64,000 bases of DNA. It comes from Agarophyton chilense (Eukaryota > Rhodophyta > Florideophyceae > Gracilariales > Gracilariaceae). Shown here one piece after another: positions 35,645-47,600 of the stretch. Each line of letters begins with the position of its first letter. Within the stretch, counting starts at the first letter, position 1. Both the position numbers and the translations under genes were made by a program. The notes beneath the pieces were generated by a model that did no database searches, was not told the origin of the DNA, and saw only the letters and a program-made list of their open reading frames with translations. The DNA lies in NCBI GenBank assembly GCA_030374765.1, contig JARGXX010000068.1, positions 1,736,001 through 1,800,000 of the forward strand, given 5' to 3'.

Positions 35645-37131
35645 ATGATACCACTCTCCGCATCACCCATTGTCGCGTCATTTGAGAAGCAAGCACATCA
35701 GCAAGCACATCAGCAAGCACATCAGCAAGCACATCAGCAAGCACACCAGTTATATACAGCCCTTGATATTTCCAATCCTGCACCTCATGTTCAGGCAAAC
35801 GAAAAGGTTCGGTCTCTCACCGCAAACAAACCTAAAGCACAATGTCATGCGGCTCATATTGTACTTTCTGTCGCAAACAGAATTAAGATCACACAGTGGA
35901 TAATTGCAGAAAACAACAGCCACGGGCCAAAAAACATCCCATCAAAAGCTTTGAAACACTTCGCCTCTCTGTTTCGTGCTTCTCAGAAAGCTAATCTTCA
36001 GAAAGCAGGCCGTCTCTGGAGAAATCGTAAACACTTCGTCAATCATGATGGGGCTGTTTCTGCGAACGGTGTGACCACTTCTGGTACTCGTAACACTTAC
36101 AATGGATTGAAAAGGGATAGCTTCAAGGCCAGGGCCGGAAGAGGGCGCCAAATATGGCCATGGGTGCAAGCGTTACAGCATGGTATGGTGGAGGAGTTCG
36201 ACTGCCTTCGCAAAATTGGTGTAATATTCTGTTGGAAGACTATTCACTCCCTTGCACTTCATCTGATATCTTCCTCATCAAAACAGTCGAACTTTAAGGA
36301 TATGATAGATGCGCAAAGCAATAATCCAATTCCAGTCCGCGTTTCTCGGCGCTGGGTGCAAGGGTTTACGGAATGCCATAGAATCGTGAGTCGCTCTCTA
36401 ACTGGGAAGCACCTTTTGTCGCCGAATAAAGAAGCTTTCATTGAAAAAGAAGTTGCGTTTCATCTCTGTCAAATGAAGAGAACGTTTGAGAACAAAGAAC
36501 TTGAAGAAGACAAAGGCCAAAATGCGGATGAAACTCATTTCATGATAAATGTTGACAACGGAAAAACGTTATTCTTTTGTGGTGAGAAGGAAGTGAAATA
36601 CGCTGACGTGGTTTCCGGAGGTGAGGGTATGACCATGGTAGTTCGAATTTCTGGTGGTAGAGACGTTCGAATTCAAGCGGTTTTCATGATTTTCCACAAC
36701 AAATCAAGGTCGTATCCTATCGAGAATGTGCCCGATGGTGTCTGTGGTGGTTCATATCGATCTGGGCCAACAGGAGGGACGGATAAAAAAGTGATGACCG
36801 AATGGTTAAAGGAGGAAATAGGTATCAACAACCTATCACATGGAAGAGAATTAGTTCCTTTTTTGGACAACTGCAGCGGCCATGCAGAAACTGAAGAGCT
36901 CAAACACGCTGCGAATGCCATTAACACCTCAATTCGTTACTTCCCCAAGAATGAGACGCATTTAATACAACCAGATGACTCGTTTGTAATTCAGAAGATT
37001 AAAAAGGCGTGGTGAATGTGAATGGGCTATGGGAGGAGAGGCAGCTATTCCCAAATCTCCAGGAGATCATCCGAAAGTATCGTCACGATTTTGAAGGGGA
37101 ATCAGTCATTCCATTTGTTGAAAGCGGTTAA
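35645..37131 (+). pseudogene. pogo-like DDE transposase, C-terminally damaged
   Basis: Open from 35645 to 37015 (456 residues). An N-terminal QAHQ repeat (about residues 16-36) precedes a CENP-B-like helix-turn-helix region (about 174-250: PWVQALQHGMVEEFDCLRK) and a second DNA-binding part. The DDE_1 catalytic domain keeps all three acidic positions: ADETHF (about residue 298), FLDNCSGH (about 411) and QPDDSF (about 444; the usual form is QPAD). After IQKIKKAW the frame closes. A segment at 37012-37131 in the next frame reads NGLWEERQLFPNLQEIIRKY and ends in a stop. In related oomycete proteins, as I recall them, this block lies about 90 residues further on, so an internal deletion plus frameshift explains the join. 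Cut-and-paste transposition is the family's role. Confidence 0.88.
35689..35748 (+). repeat. 12-bp minisatellite in the transposase N-terminus
   Basis: Five tandem copies of AGCAAGCACATC (last copy slightly altered), encoding Gln-Ala-His-Gln repeats in frame with the transposase. The copies are identical, so the expansion is probably recent. Confidence 0.9.
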
Positions 37132-37257
37132 TATGCTATTGGTCAGCAATAGTCAATTAAAAAAGCTCGGTTTTTGAATCCACATTAATTTCTACCGTTT
37201 CATATAATTTATCCCACACCATTTGAGACTTGACCGATGTAATATGGGTACAAGTAT

Positions 37258-37274
37258 TAATGTAGTCCACATTA
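37258..37274. repeat. Subterminal palindrome-like motif of the pogo element (right)
   Basis: TAATGTAGTCCACATTA, one base different from the motif at 35448-35464. Confidence 0.7.
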
Positions 37275-37322
37275 ATATGCGTGAGCTGCAGTGCGGAAGA
37301 GAGCACCGCTTTATTGTGGCGT

Positions 37323-37345
37323 ACATTAGTTGCGGTCACTGGTTG
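37323..37345 (-). repeat. pogo-like element right terminal inverted repeat
   Basis: Reverse complement begins CAACCAGTGACCGCAAC, matching the left TIR. It is followed by TA. Confidence 0.92.
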
Positions 37346-39560
37346 TAGCTCTACCTGATTATTGCGTCGTCTCTTGTCGTTGAATTCTTTTACCACCAGT
37401 AGCTAAATTGTTGATAAGATAAATTTTCTTTGAACTCTTCTGAAACTTCAAAATCGTTGTTCTTGGAACTCTTTCGGCTTTTGCCGTGCACCAATTCTTT
37501 CTGAGAATTCAGGAGGTTTTCCACTTCGAAAATGAATTGGTCCCGGAAATCTGTTACTCGAAACGATTCTTGCCACCAGAGAATCTTTTTCGCTATGATG
37601 TGTTTCTGTAGAACGGCTTTTAATACATAGTATCCTTCAGTAAAGTCAATAGGTCTGATACTGGTGTTACGATGGTGTGCCTCGATAGAAGATTTTGTTT
37701 TCTTCTATGCACGTTCTGACCAGATGCAATGAATACTGTCGAGGACCGTCTGCAACTTCTCGATTCCAAGAGGGTCTAAGTTTGTCCGCTATCAATTTCG
37801 TTGATAGTTGATACATCCTCCTGACTTCACAGAATGGCGGATAGTGGAGAATACTGGGTTAATCCGGTGATTACCGGTAGAGCGCATTTTCCTTTAAGCT
37901 TCTTCGTTGGAACGCTGTTCAATGATAACTGGACCAGTGGAAAGACAGTGTTCCAGGCGAATTTCCGTAGCTAGAACTCGGATAGGGTTGATCAGGTGCC
38001 TCTCAGCAACTCGCGGAGTACAACTTTGACGAACCAATTGCTTCACGGGCAGTGAGAAAAGTGTAAAGTGGGGATCTACCTTCAGCTTCTTAACCAAAAT
38101 TTTAACCAGCCTGTTGTTCAAATGGCTTTTTTGGCCCAATATCCACGACCGAACCACTCCAAATGTTGTAGCCCATTCCACTAACACCTCCGCGAAGGTT
38201 TCAGCTTTACGTTGCTTCCTTGATTCTAAACCAAACATACCCGAAAAGATCGTCCTTAACCATCAGAATTCCTACCTTACCCTTTTTGCCTTTATTGATG
38301 GAGCAATAGTCGAAACGGAGGAGTTCGTTCGGTCTGCTGACGTGGAAAGCATGGCCAAAACGCCTTGTGACGATTTTTCCAGATTCATTTGCGATAAAAT
38401 GTAAACAGGACCGTTCAAAATCTTTAGTTTGGGTGCTAATATTTTTCCACAAGAAATGTTCTGTAACAGTGGATGCCTTTGCGTCAGCTGCTCGCTTACC
38501 CCCTCTCCGGGTGTACGCTGCGATCAAGATCCGAGTTTGTAGCTTCGTGTACTCGTCCGATATCCATATCGGTCCTGTAGAAAATTGGAAGACTCCACCT
38601 GCCCCCTGAGCTCTCTTGGGAAATAAGTGTCGACTTTTTTGCTGAGATTCGGTGATATATTGCAGCGACGGCAAATCATATGCTTGGTTGACTCTCGGGT
38701 TGAATATTGCAATCATTAGTGCTCGTGTTCGTCCCAAGTTAAACGGCTGCACAGTATTCTACGTTTGGACAGCCCACCTGGTAATCATGTTGTCCGACAC
38801 GTTTCGCACTCCAACTACATTTTCGATGGAAAATGGAAAAACGTTCAATTTCAAAGCCCTGTGGATGAGCATGTTGGATATGTGCCACGAAATTCCAAGG
38901 TTAAGGCCATATAGGTCATAGATGTGAACGACATTTGCTTGGTCGCTGTAAATTGACATCTTCTGTCCGACCGTCAAGTAATCCAGTCTGCACATAGACT
39001 TTATGATCGCGAATCCTTCCTTTTCTGGCACACTCCACATTTCCGAAGACCCGGAAAAGGCTGCTGAGAGAAAACGAAATGGTTCCTTCGTTTGTTCGCC
39101 AATTTGCTTCGCCTGCTTCTCTACTGGCGACTGAGTTGAGATTGTCGCCCAGTGAGTTTCCAAAGCGTCTGTTGACAGACACAATCTGTGAAATGGCTTG
39201 CAAAATGCTAATCTTGTAGGAGATACGAGATGATACTTGAAACGAATCAAAGCTTTAGAGTGTGCGCAACTCCAGGAAAGCGTCACCATTCTCAGGACTT
39301 TTTTCGTCCGGTCTCCGGCTTTCTTACATGCTTCTTCCAGAAGCTTATGAAATAGCTCTACTGCAATAGTTTATTTGGGCATAGATGTCCTCATCCAGTT
39401 AGATGCGCAGAGTAGTTGTTTTAACTAGTCCCCAGTTTGTGGGGGTTTCATCGTTAACCAGACCTTAAAGTTACCTAAGTCAAATTGGCCTCCTTTCGAT
39501 GAAATTATTCTGCCCCAGAACTTTCACTTCAGAATAAAAAAACAATACGTCTTTGGGGTC

Positions 39561-41285
39561 CTCTTCAATCCATTTTCCCTGAAGAAATATGTAGTATAGT
39601 GGCGGAACCGCGCGGGTGAGAGGAAATCGCATAATGGACGGGCGGCAGTGTGGACGAGGATGTTGACGCCCAAGCCCTAACGTGGGGCTGCCGCCAACCC
39701 TTACGGAGATGTCGAAGACAGGACACGTGGACGATGGGATGGGAAGGAACACCCCACTGCAGAACAGATGAAGAAATAATATCACGGGTGCACGTGGATC
39801 AACAAGGGGCAGCTTTTAGAAATTGTTTTACTATTCAGTTAGAATAGGATTGCTTCACAGTCGACCTTGAGCCTCAAAGCCCCTAAATACACCAGCTCGG
39901 TCACTAACCTTTTGCAGTAAATGGCAAGCATGTCTAGCCTTTCGCTTTCCTCGTCTGCGGAGATAAGCGACTATTCCGAAGGGTTCTACAAAAGGTTTAC
40001 AAGCCGTCCCTACCCGCCGCACGTTCCTGAACGTACCTGGGGACAGCGACGGCACATTCTACCTACTGCCAAGCAATGAGTCCATCCGTACGCGTGACGG
40101 CCGGAGATTGGCGCTGGCGCATATTGTGTCGCCATTTGTGATCAACAAAGCAGCGCTTTCATCAGGGAATTGAAACAGAACACGTGGAGAAGAAAAACGC
40201 GGGGTTGTGACAAGGGAACGGCGTTCGCTGGAAGGTTGAGAGCGTGAAAGAGGTTCCAAATTGGAGACTCGATAGATATGTAAGGATGCACGGCCCGTTA
40301 ACGAGTCTCTCCACAAACGGAAGAGTATTGTGGTAGGCCATGATGGGAACCAAATATTAAATTTGATTCTTGGCGTCCAATCAGCGAAGGCGAGATTTCT
40401 ACTCGATGACCAACTGCACCCCCTCTAAGGTATGCTCCTATGGCGCGTGTCAATAAAAGCTAAGACAGAAGCTTTCCGAAAGACATAATACCGAGCTAGA
40501 TCACATCAGTCTCCACTCAGCCATCACTTCTACGCCCGTGCTCGAATACGTCGACACTCGTCCTGACGCCTGCCGACGTTTCTGTGTGCACCTCCCCTGC
40601 CCTTCGCACTTGCCCCACCAAGCCTCGCATACTAGCCCGCTCACATGTTCCCGTGCCTGTCAATCCCTCGCCCCTTGTCTGCACACCCATGTCTGCGCTT
40701 TCAATCAATGAAACTTTCCCCAAACCGCCGCCTGCTTTCCTCCTGCGTTCGTTATTCACTCCTCCTTCCACCACCATGCCCACCGTCCAGAAGCACAACC
40801 ATCGACGTTGACAACAGTTTTAGTAGCAACATATCTCTTTCGTGACATCTCAGCCGTCATGGAGAAACGCCTTCTCATGTATTTTTTTTCCTTGATGCAG
40901 TCGCAACTACAACATTCGATCGCCAATCGTTCAGACAGTTCTAAACAATTTTTGTGGAGAACGCCGACAACACGGAGTGCGAGCCGATCGAATAGTAGGC
41001 GTGTTACTTCTTCGATGCTTAAGAAAATGCGATGAGAAAGAATTCAATGTCGCCGTGGACCAACTTACATCATTTCTTTGTACCGGCACACATCGAAAAG
41101 AGAAGGGGCTGCCTGTTGTTCGGGCTGCTGTTATCGACTTAGATACTGGAAAGAAAGACGTCTGCGTTGTATGGATACTGAGAATATTCGGTGATTTGAT
41201 TGCAACCTTTGCGACAAAGTTACACGTCATTCCAACCGCACAGGTCACAGCCGAAGCCGTTCTCAGTTGCGCTCACCTCAAGGAG
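39561..41285 (+). other. Segment A, right copy: gene-like but unassigned stretch
   Basis: The left counterpart is 9784-11508. Plus-strand sequence from about 40500 is pyrimidine- and Pro-codon-rich. An ATG at 40690 opens a frame starting MSALSINETFPKPPPAF. A later frame at 40977-41285 (RIVGVLLLRCLRKCDEKEF...) looks globular and helical. A CCAATCAGCG box lies at about 40377 and an initiator-like CATCAGTCTCCACTC at about 40503. This could be the promoter and first part of a host gene caught between elements, or an unrecognised transposon. The minus-strand frames at 39855-40353 look like shadows. Confidence 0.3.
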
Positions 41286-43520
41286 ATGACGACTATTGGG
41301 CCCAAGAAAAAGGCTATATGACAAGCTGCCTCGAAGATCGGAGCACTTTGCCAACGCTTCTGAGCGCTCTTGCTGATTAGGGTTCCGTAATGGTGCCCGT
41401 TGTCCTGGGCTACTTCGATGCTGGTAAAGACAGAGAGGTTGAGATATCTATTGGTGCTGTAGAACTGATTGTAGGCGTGGCCGCGTTCCCCGTTGTTGGT
41501 AGCGAAGAAGAGGCCGCTCCGTTTTCGCCTTTTATTTCTTTAGTCCTTAAATCTGTTGACTGTTTTCTTGTAAACATATCTCCACTTTGACATATGCTTT
41601 TGTCTTTTTCGTGGTTCACTAAAGTTTTGAGGTTGTTAACCTTCTTCAGAGTCTTTGGCACGGAGGCAAGCAGATAGGGGTTGATATTAAGCAGACTCTG
41701 ACAGAAGGTCTCGGAGAGCCTCTATATTAGAAGCGCGATGTCGCGTTTTTGCAGTTTTTGAACGAGCAGATGGCATCATTGGGTTGGGGTTTGACCTCTA
41801 TTTAGGCGCTGGCGGGCTCCTGCCATACTGAAGATGTCTTGCCCAAGTGGACGCCTGTTATGGGTTGAAAGAAATAACCTCAGGAGTGCAAGCTGTTGCC
41901 GATGAAGTGCGGTGCGTTCCCGATATTTTATGAGCATCATGCATGTTTTCATCATTTCTGGTGGCACGTGAGAGGTTGTGGGATTTCAACGCAACCGTAT
42001 CCGCCCATATAGATCACCTACTCAGGATAGATAGTTACTATGAAAACTGATGCATGTTGACGCATATGTCTACTGAAATGAAATTTGTTTAGTGGTTGTT
42101 TCATTGTTTGAATTTTTTTAAATTAACTGTATTTGCATGGTTGGTAACTATGTTTGTACTTCTACATAAGTCGTGTTGTTTTCTGTTTGTTAAAGTCACT
42201 GATCACAGTTTTCTTATTGATACAACTTGATGCAGCTACCACTGCTAATCTGCTAGATACTGATACAAGCTCCCGCTTTATGTTGTTATGGGCTCAGATC
42301 TAGGGTCGTCCTCTTTGTTTACAAGGCTTCGTTTCTCATTGGACATGAGAAGCGTTCCGTGGCCAGATGGAAAGAATAACCAAGAGAAATAAGCCAAAGC
42401 AGTTAAACATTGGAAGTTATTCCATGATAAGCTACCTTATTAGAACTCGAACAAGATTTCTACAGAGCTACGTGGTCTCATGTTACAGTTTCAGCTCAAC
42501 GGTCGAGCTCCAACCATGCCTTGCTCTATACCAGATACTGAGATACAATCAGAAAACGGATTGTCAAAGATTGCTGAAGCCATCAACAAACGTGACGCTT
42601 TGTGTCTTGTCAGGGACATCTATCAGACGTTCACTGCAATTCTGTTAATGAAAAGAGGTACCACCGAGACATTCAAAAATTTTGAGTATCGTGTTGTCTC
42701 TCAAATCTCTAAGTTCAACTCTATCTCTAGTTGCTCAAAGATACCTTAAGCACTGACCCCTTTCATTTCGTTAGTGAATTTTGCCGTCAAAAATGGTCAG
42801 AGGATATATGTCTTAGCCGCTTCTTCTTATGGAACGTCTCTATCAACATCCTATACTATTGATTAGTACTTGGCGACCGTATCCTATGAGAACTAGTCTC
42901 GGTTCTGAGGCATTGTAATCAGGGTTTGTCTGATTGCTAATTCTTAATAAGCGTGAATGAAATTAATGCTCAGCCTAACAGGATAAAAAGCGACTTTTCG
43001 AAGAACAAGCCCAATAGTCGCAGACAAAGGTTGACACCTGCGGAGCTTGCAAATCTTAAGAGAAAGATCAAGTGTCACGCGTGTGAAAATATGCTCATTG
43101 GCTCTCTGACCACAATCCTAACGGAAGTCTAGAGCCTGGGGTTTAGCCAACTGATACACAAACCCAAAGTGATACTAAATATAGTACGAAGATTGTCACA
43201 TTCAATACGGTACAAGCCGTATCACACAAAGAAGTATCATTTGACGTTGAATTTACTGATCCTCTCCTTGAAAAATGGTGCTCCTTATAGTGGGATGGGC
43301 ATTTCTGAAATTATGGTTCTGTAACTTGTCTTTCTACCCATATGGAATAGATCTCTGCAGCCACTCCCTCGTGAGTTGAAATCTCGTCCATTCTGGCAAT
43401 ACGGAAATGTTGAGCATTCCAATGTGTTCAGGAGAATACTGGGGTCCATTCTGCAGCACGCGCACACAGAACACGGTAACTTTATTCGCCACTTGATCAT
43501 TTAGGGCTCTTCACAGTGGC
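41286..43520 (+). other. Segment B start, right copy: possible N-terminal part of the integrase-bearing fossil
   Basis: Plus-strand frames at 42367-42749 (LNGRAPTMPCSIPD..., then a helical segment ending near SSCSKIP) precede the integrase-like region on the same strand, with many stops. About 41286-42300 has no recognised content; its minus-strand frames at 41661-41410 and 41967-41776 are charged, low-complexity and unassigned. Confidence 0.35.
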
Positions 43521-44457
43521 TTGTTGGACGCAATGTCTCACGAAATTGTAGCATTGAACACATTGATAACAACAGGCTCGTCTTACTCAACAAAGAAGAC
43601 TCTGTCACTCTCGTTAATCATGATATACATAGCTTCATACCGTACCATATGTTCATACCTGGTGCCAATACCATGTCATCTGAAGCATGCAACAAAGAGT
43701 TTTGTGCAAAAGCGCTGATTAATGACGAGCAGAGCACTGCCAGAACTTGGAACGAAGTCAATAGGATCGTTGAGAAGTTCAACAAACATGTATGCGGACA
43801 TTTCAGATATTCTAATATTAAGACATTACTAGAACGCAACAAGATCTGAAGCACCGAAGTCAAGAAGTAAATACCGAAGATCCTGGAAAAATTCATCTGC
43901 TACTTAACTACAGCGAAGTCGAAAAAAAGCGAAAATTTTCGCCTAGTAATTTAACCCCTCAGTTCGACACTGTGGTTTATGATGATAATCTACACTTGGA
44001 TAAACATTGGGTCCTACATATCAAGGACTATACATCAAGGTACCCTGTAGAGACTGTATTGTTCGACCCTGCTTTTGATAATACTAAGTTTACCGACTAG
44101 CCCACCATTAGCGGTATCCAACCCAGTGCTATTCTTGTACGACGACATAACAAAAGTGTCTTTGAATCAAAGCACAAGGTTATACGAGACATTTATCTAC
44201 GATTGAAAGTTGAGTACCACTTCGCTCAACTAAACAAGGAAAGAAGCTGATAAAAACCGCCATTCAGATTTAATATGGTCTGTATGGTAACGATATCTGC
44301 TCAGCCTAAGACCTTTAAAAAGGCTACACATGGTATATCTCAGCAGGCGCGTTTCCAGCCAGTGTTCCGAAAGAAATTGTCGAAGTTCACGACAACCTTA
44401 TCATTGTCGGCGGTTTGGTCGAACAGGCTCAAGATCTTTTATTCTTGGAAAGGTTAG
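43521..44457 (+). other. Integrase-like fossil, right copy
   Basis: Plus strand. A block resembling a pre-integrase region ends in VGRNVSRNCSIEHIDNN. Next come FNKHVCGHFRYSNIKTLL, similar to a HHCC zinc finger, and KHWVLHIKDYTSRYPVE, similar to the start of a DDE integrase core. There is no reverse transcriptase next to it, so it could be an eroded LTR retroelement or an integrase-type DNA transposon (Ginger-like). The family is not resolved. Many breaks. Confidence 0.5.
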
Positions 44458-44612
44458 GTGACAGGCCAGAGACTCGGTCATTGTCGTGTAGATCGCATAG
44501 AGTACTGCACACGGCACACTCCAGAAAAGAATGCTGCTCCCATCCCCAAGAAACATGATCTCGAGCATGTTAGCTCTCTAGACACAGCATCATGATGTCC
44601 ATTCTGTGCGAA

Positions 44613-47600
44613 TAAAAGGGGGCTCAAGTTATTGACCTCGAAGGCTTGTCTGCTGCATTATGATCTGAGTCGATATACAGAAGCGACACGCGAATGTTAT
44701 AAGACAGACAAATAGCTGTGAAACGTTTGCAGCGGCGAAGAAGTGGTACAGAAGAAGATATTTCTATGAGCAGAGCACCAAGAGTAACCATCGACTCCGT
44801 AAAGAACAGAATTCGAGCGCTGTTTAAGCTGGTTTTGACAATCCAACAAAAGGGCTAACACGGCAGTTGAGGCCTCGAGGTTGTTTACGTGCTTTTTCTT
44901 TCTCCAATTATGGACGAGTGCCGTCTTCCAGTGGATATCAGCGTATATTTTGCGGGCCTTGACTGTGGCCTCGCAGGTTCCTTCATCTTTATATATTCAT
45001 AGCTGTGCAAAGTGCCAAAGACGTTCTGCAGTTTGTACCGAGACATGTGCAAAGAAGACAGCTCCTGCTGTCAGAGATGTATCAAAAGTTATAAGTAGGT
45101 CAGATAGGGGTAACGAAAGTTGTACCACTGCCAAATGTAGAAGTGAGACGAGAAGAGAAGCTTCTCTCCTGTTATGCTCTGATATTGTTCTCATCTGCTT
45201 CTCAGAGTCCACATGTGTCTTGAACACAGTGTTTTAACAGGACAGGAGAGATCTTTTCAAGAGAGAGGGCCACACCAACTTCCCGATGATGCTTTCCCAT
45301 TCGCTTAATGCAATAGTTCGAGATACGAATAGTGTTTTAAGAGAAAAGTGTGTCTTCTTGAGCTTCGCGGGCTGTTGATAGATCCAATTCTCCTCGAGGT
45401 TCCAGACGCATCTGGTGAAAAGTAGTTGATCAGTATCGACTACGTCAATAGGGTATGACTTTCACTCTTTGAGCGGTAGCTTCGTAGCAGTAAACACTGT
45501 TCTCATAATTCGATGGAGCGTGATGAGAATCTCCGGATTCCATTGATCGATGACGATAGAAATATCATCAAGGATATGAAAAGAAGGGAATCGTTCTTTG
45601 TAACAATAAAAGGAGAATTTTGTTTAGGGAACTGCGTTAGGGTCATGTGTCGGCTGGGTAGCCGTCTCGATTGACCAAAAATAAAGAAACATTCTTAAAG
45701 AAAACGCCCGGCAAACGTGTGACTGATGTAGACCGACCATTCGAATACCATCTGAACTGATGTTTGACATGGGCGGAGAACATATTAAATATTCAGTTCC
45801 ACCTGTAAATGAGCTTCGATTTCAGCTCTCAGGGACTTCGAGATCTGCTTGCAGCTAATTGGGGGTATTGAAAACAGTTTTGAGAGCGATGGTGGTAGGG
45901 TCAAGTTATGAAACATGTTCGCCACATCAAAGTAGACTGCTGATAAGTTTCCATTCGTACGGATAGATTCAAAGAGCCCAGGGTCTGAGAGGGGCGTATG
46001 AAGAGGATCTGGAAGGAGTTCGTTCTGAACTCTTGGCCATGATATCAATCGATCTTGATCAGGCGATTTGGTCACCGAAAAGAGAGTTATTTGTATTGTG
46101 GTCGCCAGTGTAGAGTATGATTCGGGCTCTTGATGTACAATCAACCAAGTTAACATCTTGGACTTCTGTAACCATTAGAGGAGAAGCACATATTGAGACG
46201 TAGACGTATGCAGAATACAGTTTGGCAACGATGCCTGACGTTGAACAGCGTTTGTGTCAGTGAAGAGTTTTTCTTCCAGTATGCGCTGAAAGGCTGATTC
46301 TATTTCGAGAGGGAACAAGTTCTGAATGGTTGATGGAAGCCTAGATGTCCACTGTTGACAAGCGTTTGGATTCGAGAACCGTTTAGGGACAGAAAGGGCA
46401 ATACGTTGCGAAACAATGCGCTTGAAGATGCCACGAGCAAATGCCATTTGCAGGTTTCCGAAGTGAAGATAGAGGCCCTATTCAAAAACCTTAGAAAGTG
46501 TGAAGATGTAGTCTGGATTTGATTCACTGGTTCGATCAGCAGGATGGGACTTTATAAGGGGGCAGAAGCATATGATATACTGTGGTCTGTGCTGGGTGTG
46601 GCCGAACTTTGCTTCCGCCCGCCGTATTCATTGCGAGATTTTCGGAGGAGGGACCAAGTTAGAGATGTGATAAGGCGTGTATCACTGGGTTGACACGAGA
46701 TGAGAAAGGATCATTGGAAGGGATATGCGGTATCGGAAATAAGGGGCAAGAGTGATGGTCTGAACTCAAGTTCCAAGTAGTGCGATCCTTTGTGCTATTT
46801 CCAGGTTCGGATTGTCTGGACTGACGATACGGGCGCGCTGAGCGCTGCTTCGATCTCGCGTCCTGTATGGCTTTGATAGCAGTGATACGTTTCTTCTGCA
46901 TCGAGGTTTTCCTTGTCACAGTCTCCTCCAGGGTGTGTGCCCTGACTGTTCCTTGGGAAACAGTTTCCAATATGTGAACTACTTTCTCCCATGCATCTCT
47001 TCTGTCGTTCTGCAATCCGGTGGAAAGTGCTTCTTCTACATGAAGGATGGCGTAGAAGCGTCGCAGAGCAACTCCCAGGGATGGTCGGAGCTCTAGAGCG
47101 ATCTTTGGGGATTCGTGAGTAAGCATCTCGAGATGTACGATGCGTCAAAGAGTGATCCCTTCCAATTCTGGAGCCATTGGCTGCCCGGTTGCCGTGCGCT
47201 TCCAATGCTGGAAATGATTCTGCAACAAAGTGGTTATATTGGTTCCGGAAGAGGTAAGTAGGGAGAATGCTGCAGGTTCCATTAGCTCCTTCATCTTGAG
47301 ACTGGTGGAGGTTATCGCCTTTTTTCGGTTAATGATTGAGAGCAGCGTCATGGGAAGATGGCAGACCGAAGAAAAAGGTCTTGGGGCTAATAACTTGCTT
47401 CCTTTTCTTGGGACGCGCTTCATCTTCGTCGTCAGAAGAGTCTAAGGCGCTTCGAGTGTGCTGGGGTTGTGGTTGGTGAGAGTGGAGCGCAGGGAGACCG
47501 GAAATTGGGTTTAGGGCTGAGTCAGTGGCTCGGTGTGTTGTGAAATTTAGTCCATAGGCGCGCTGCACAGAAGACGGGGATGCCCTTGGCGGTAGGCTCC

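Larger units (their letters stand above)
35345..37345 (+). mobile_element. pogo-like (Tc1/mariner superfamily) DNA transposon
   Basis: A 2,001-bp element with 23-bp terminal inverted repeats (CACCCAGTGACTGCAACTAATGT on the left; CAACCAGTGACCGCAACTAATGT as the reverse complement of the right end; two mismatches), flanked by TA on both sides (35343-35344 and 37346-37347), the TA target duplication of this superfamily. It encodes a CENP-B/DDE_1-type transposase. Subterminal copies of a TAATGTAGCCCACATTA-like motif lie at both ends. It sits within the chromodomain tail of G3. The transposase is no longer complete, so the copy is probably non-autonomous now. Confidence 0.95.
35182..39560 (-). mobile_element. 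G3: Ty3/gypsy pol fossil, interrupted by a pogo-like transposon
   Basis: Minus-strand gypsy pol. RNase H at about 39289-38759 (LSTDALETHW, IYSDQANVVHIYDLYGLN, ending NVSDNMITRWA). Integrase zinc region and core at about 38752-38207 and 38238-37894 (RRFGHAFHVSRPNELLRFDY, WATTFGVVRSWILGQKSHLN). Chromodomain-type C-terminal tail split across the pogo insertion (from about 37400 and ending about 35182 with ENVPELLHKYLDVM). The sequence upstream of about 39560 no longer looks like RT. No LTRs were found: the 3' side meets the copia element. Many breaks. The 38867-39560 part is also in the inverted duplication. Confidence 0.8.
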
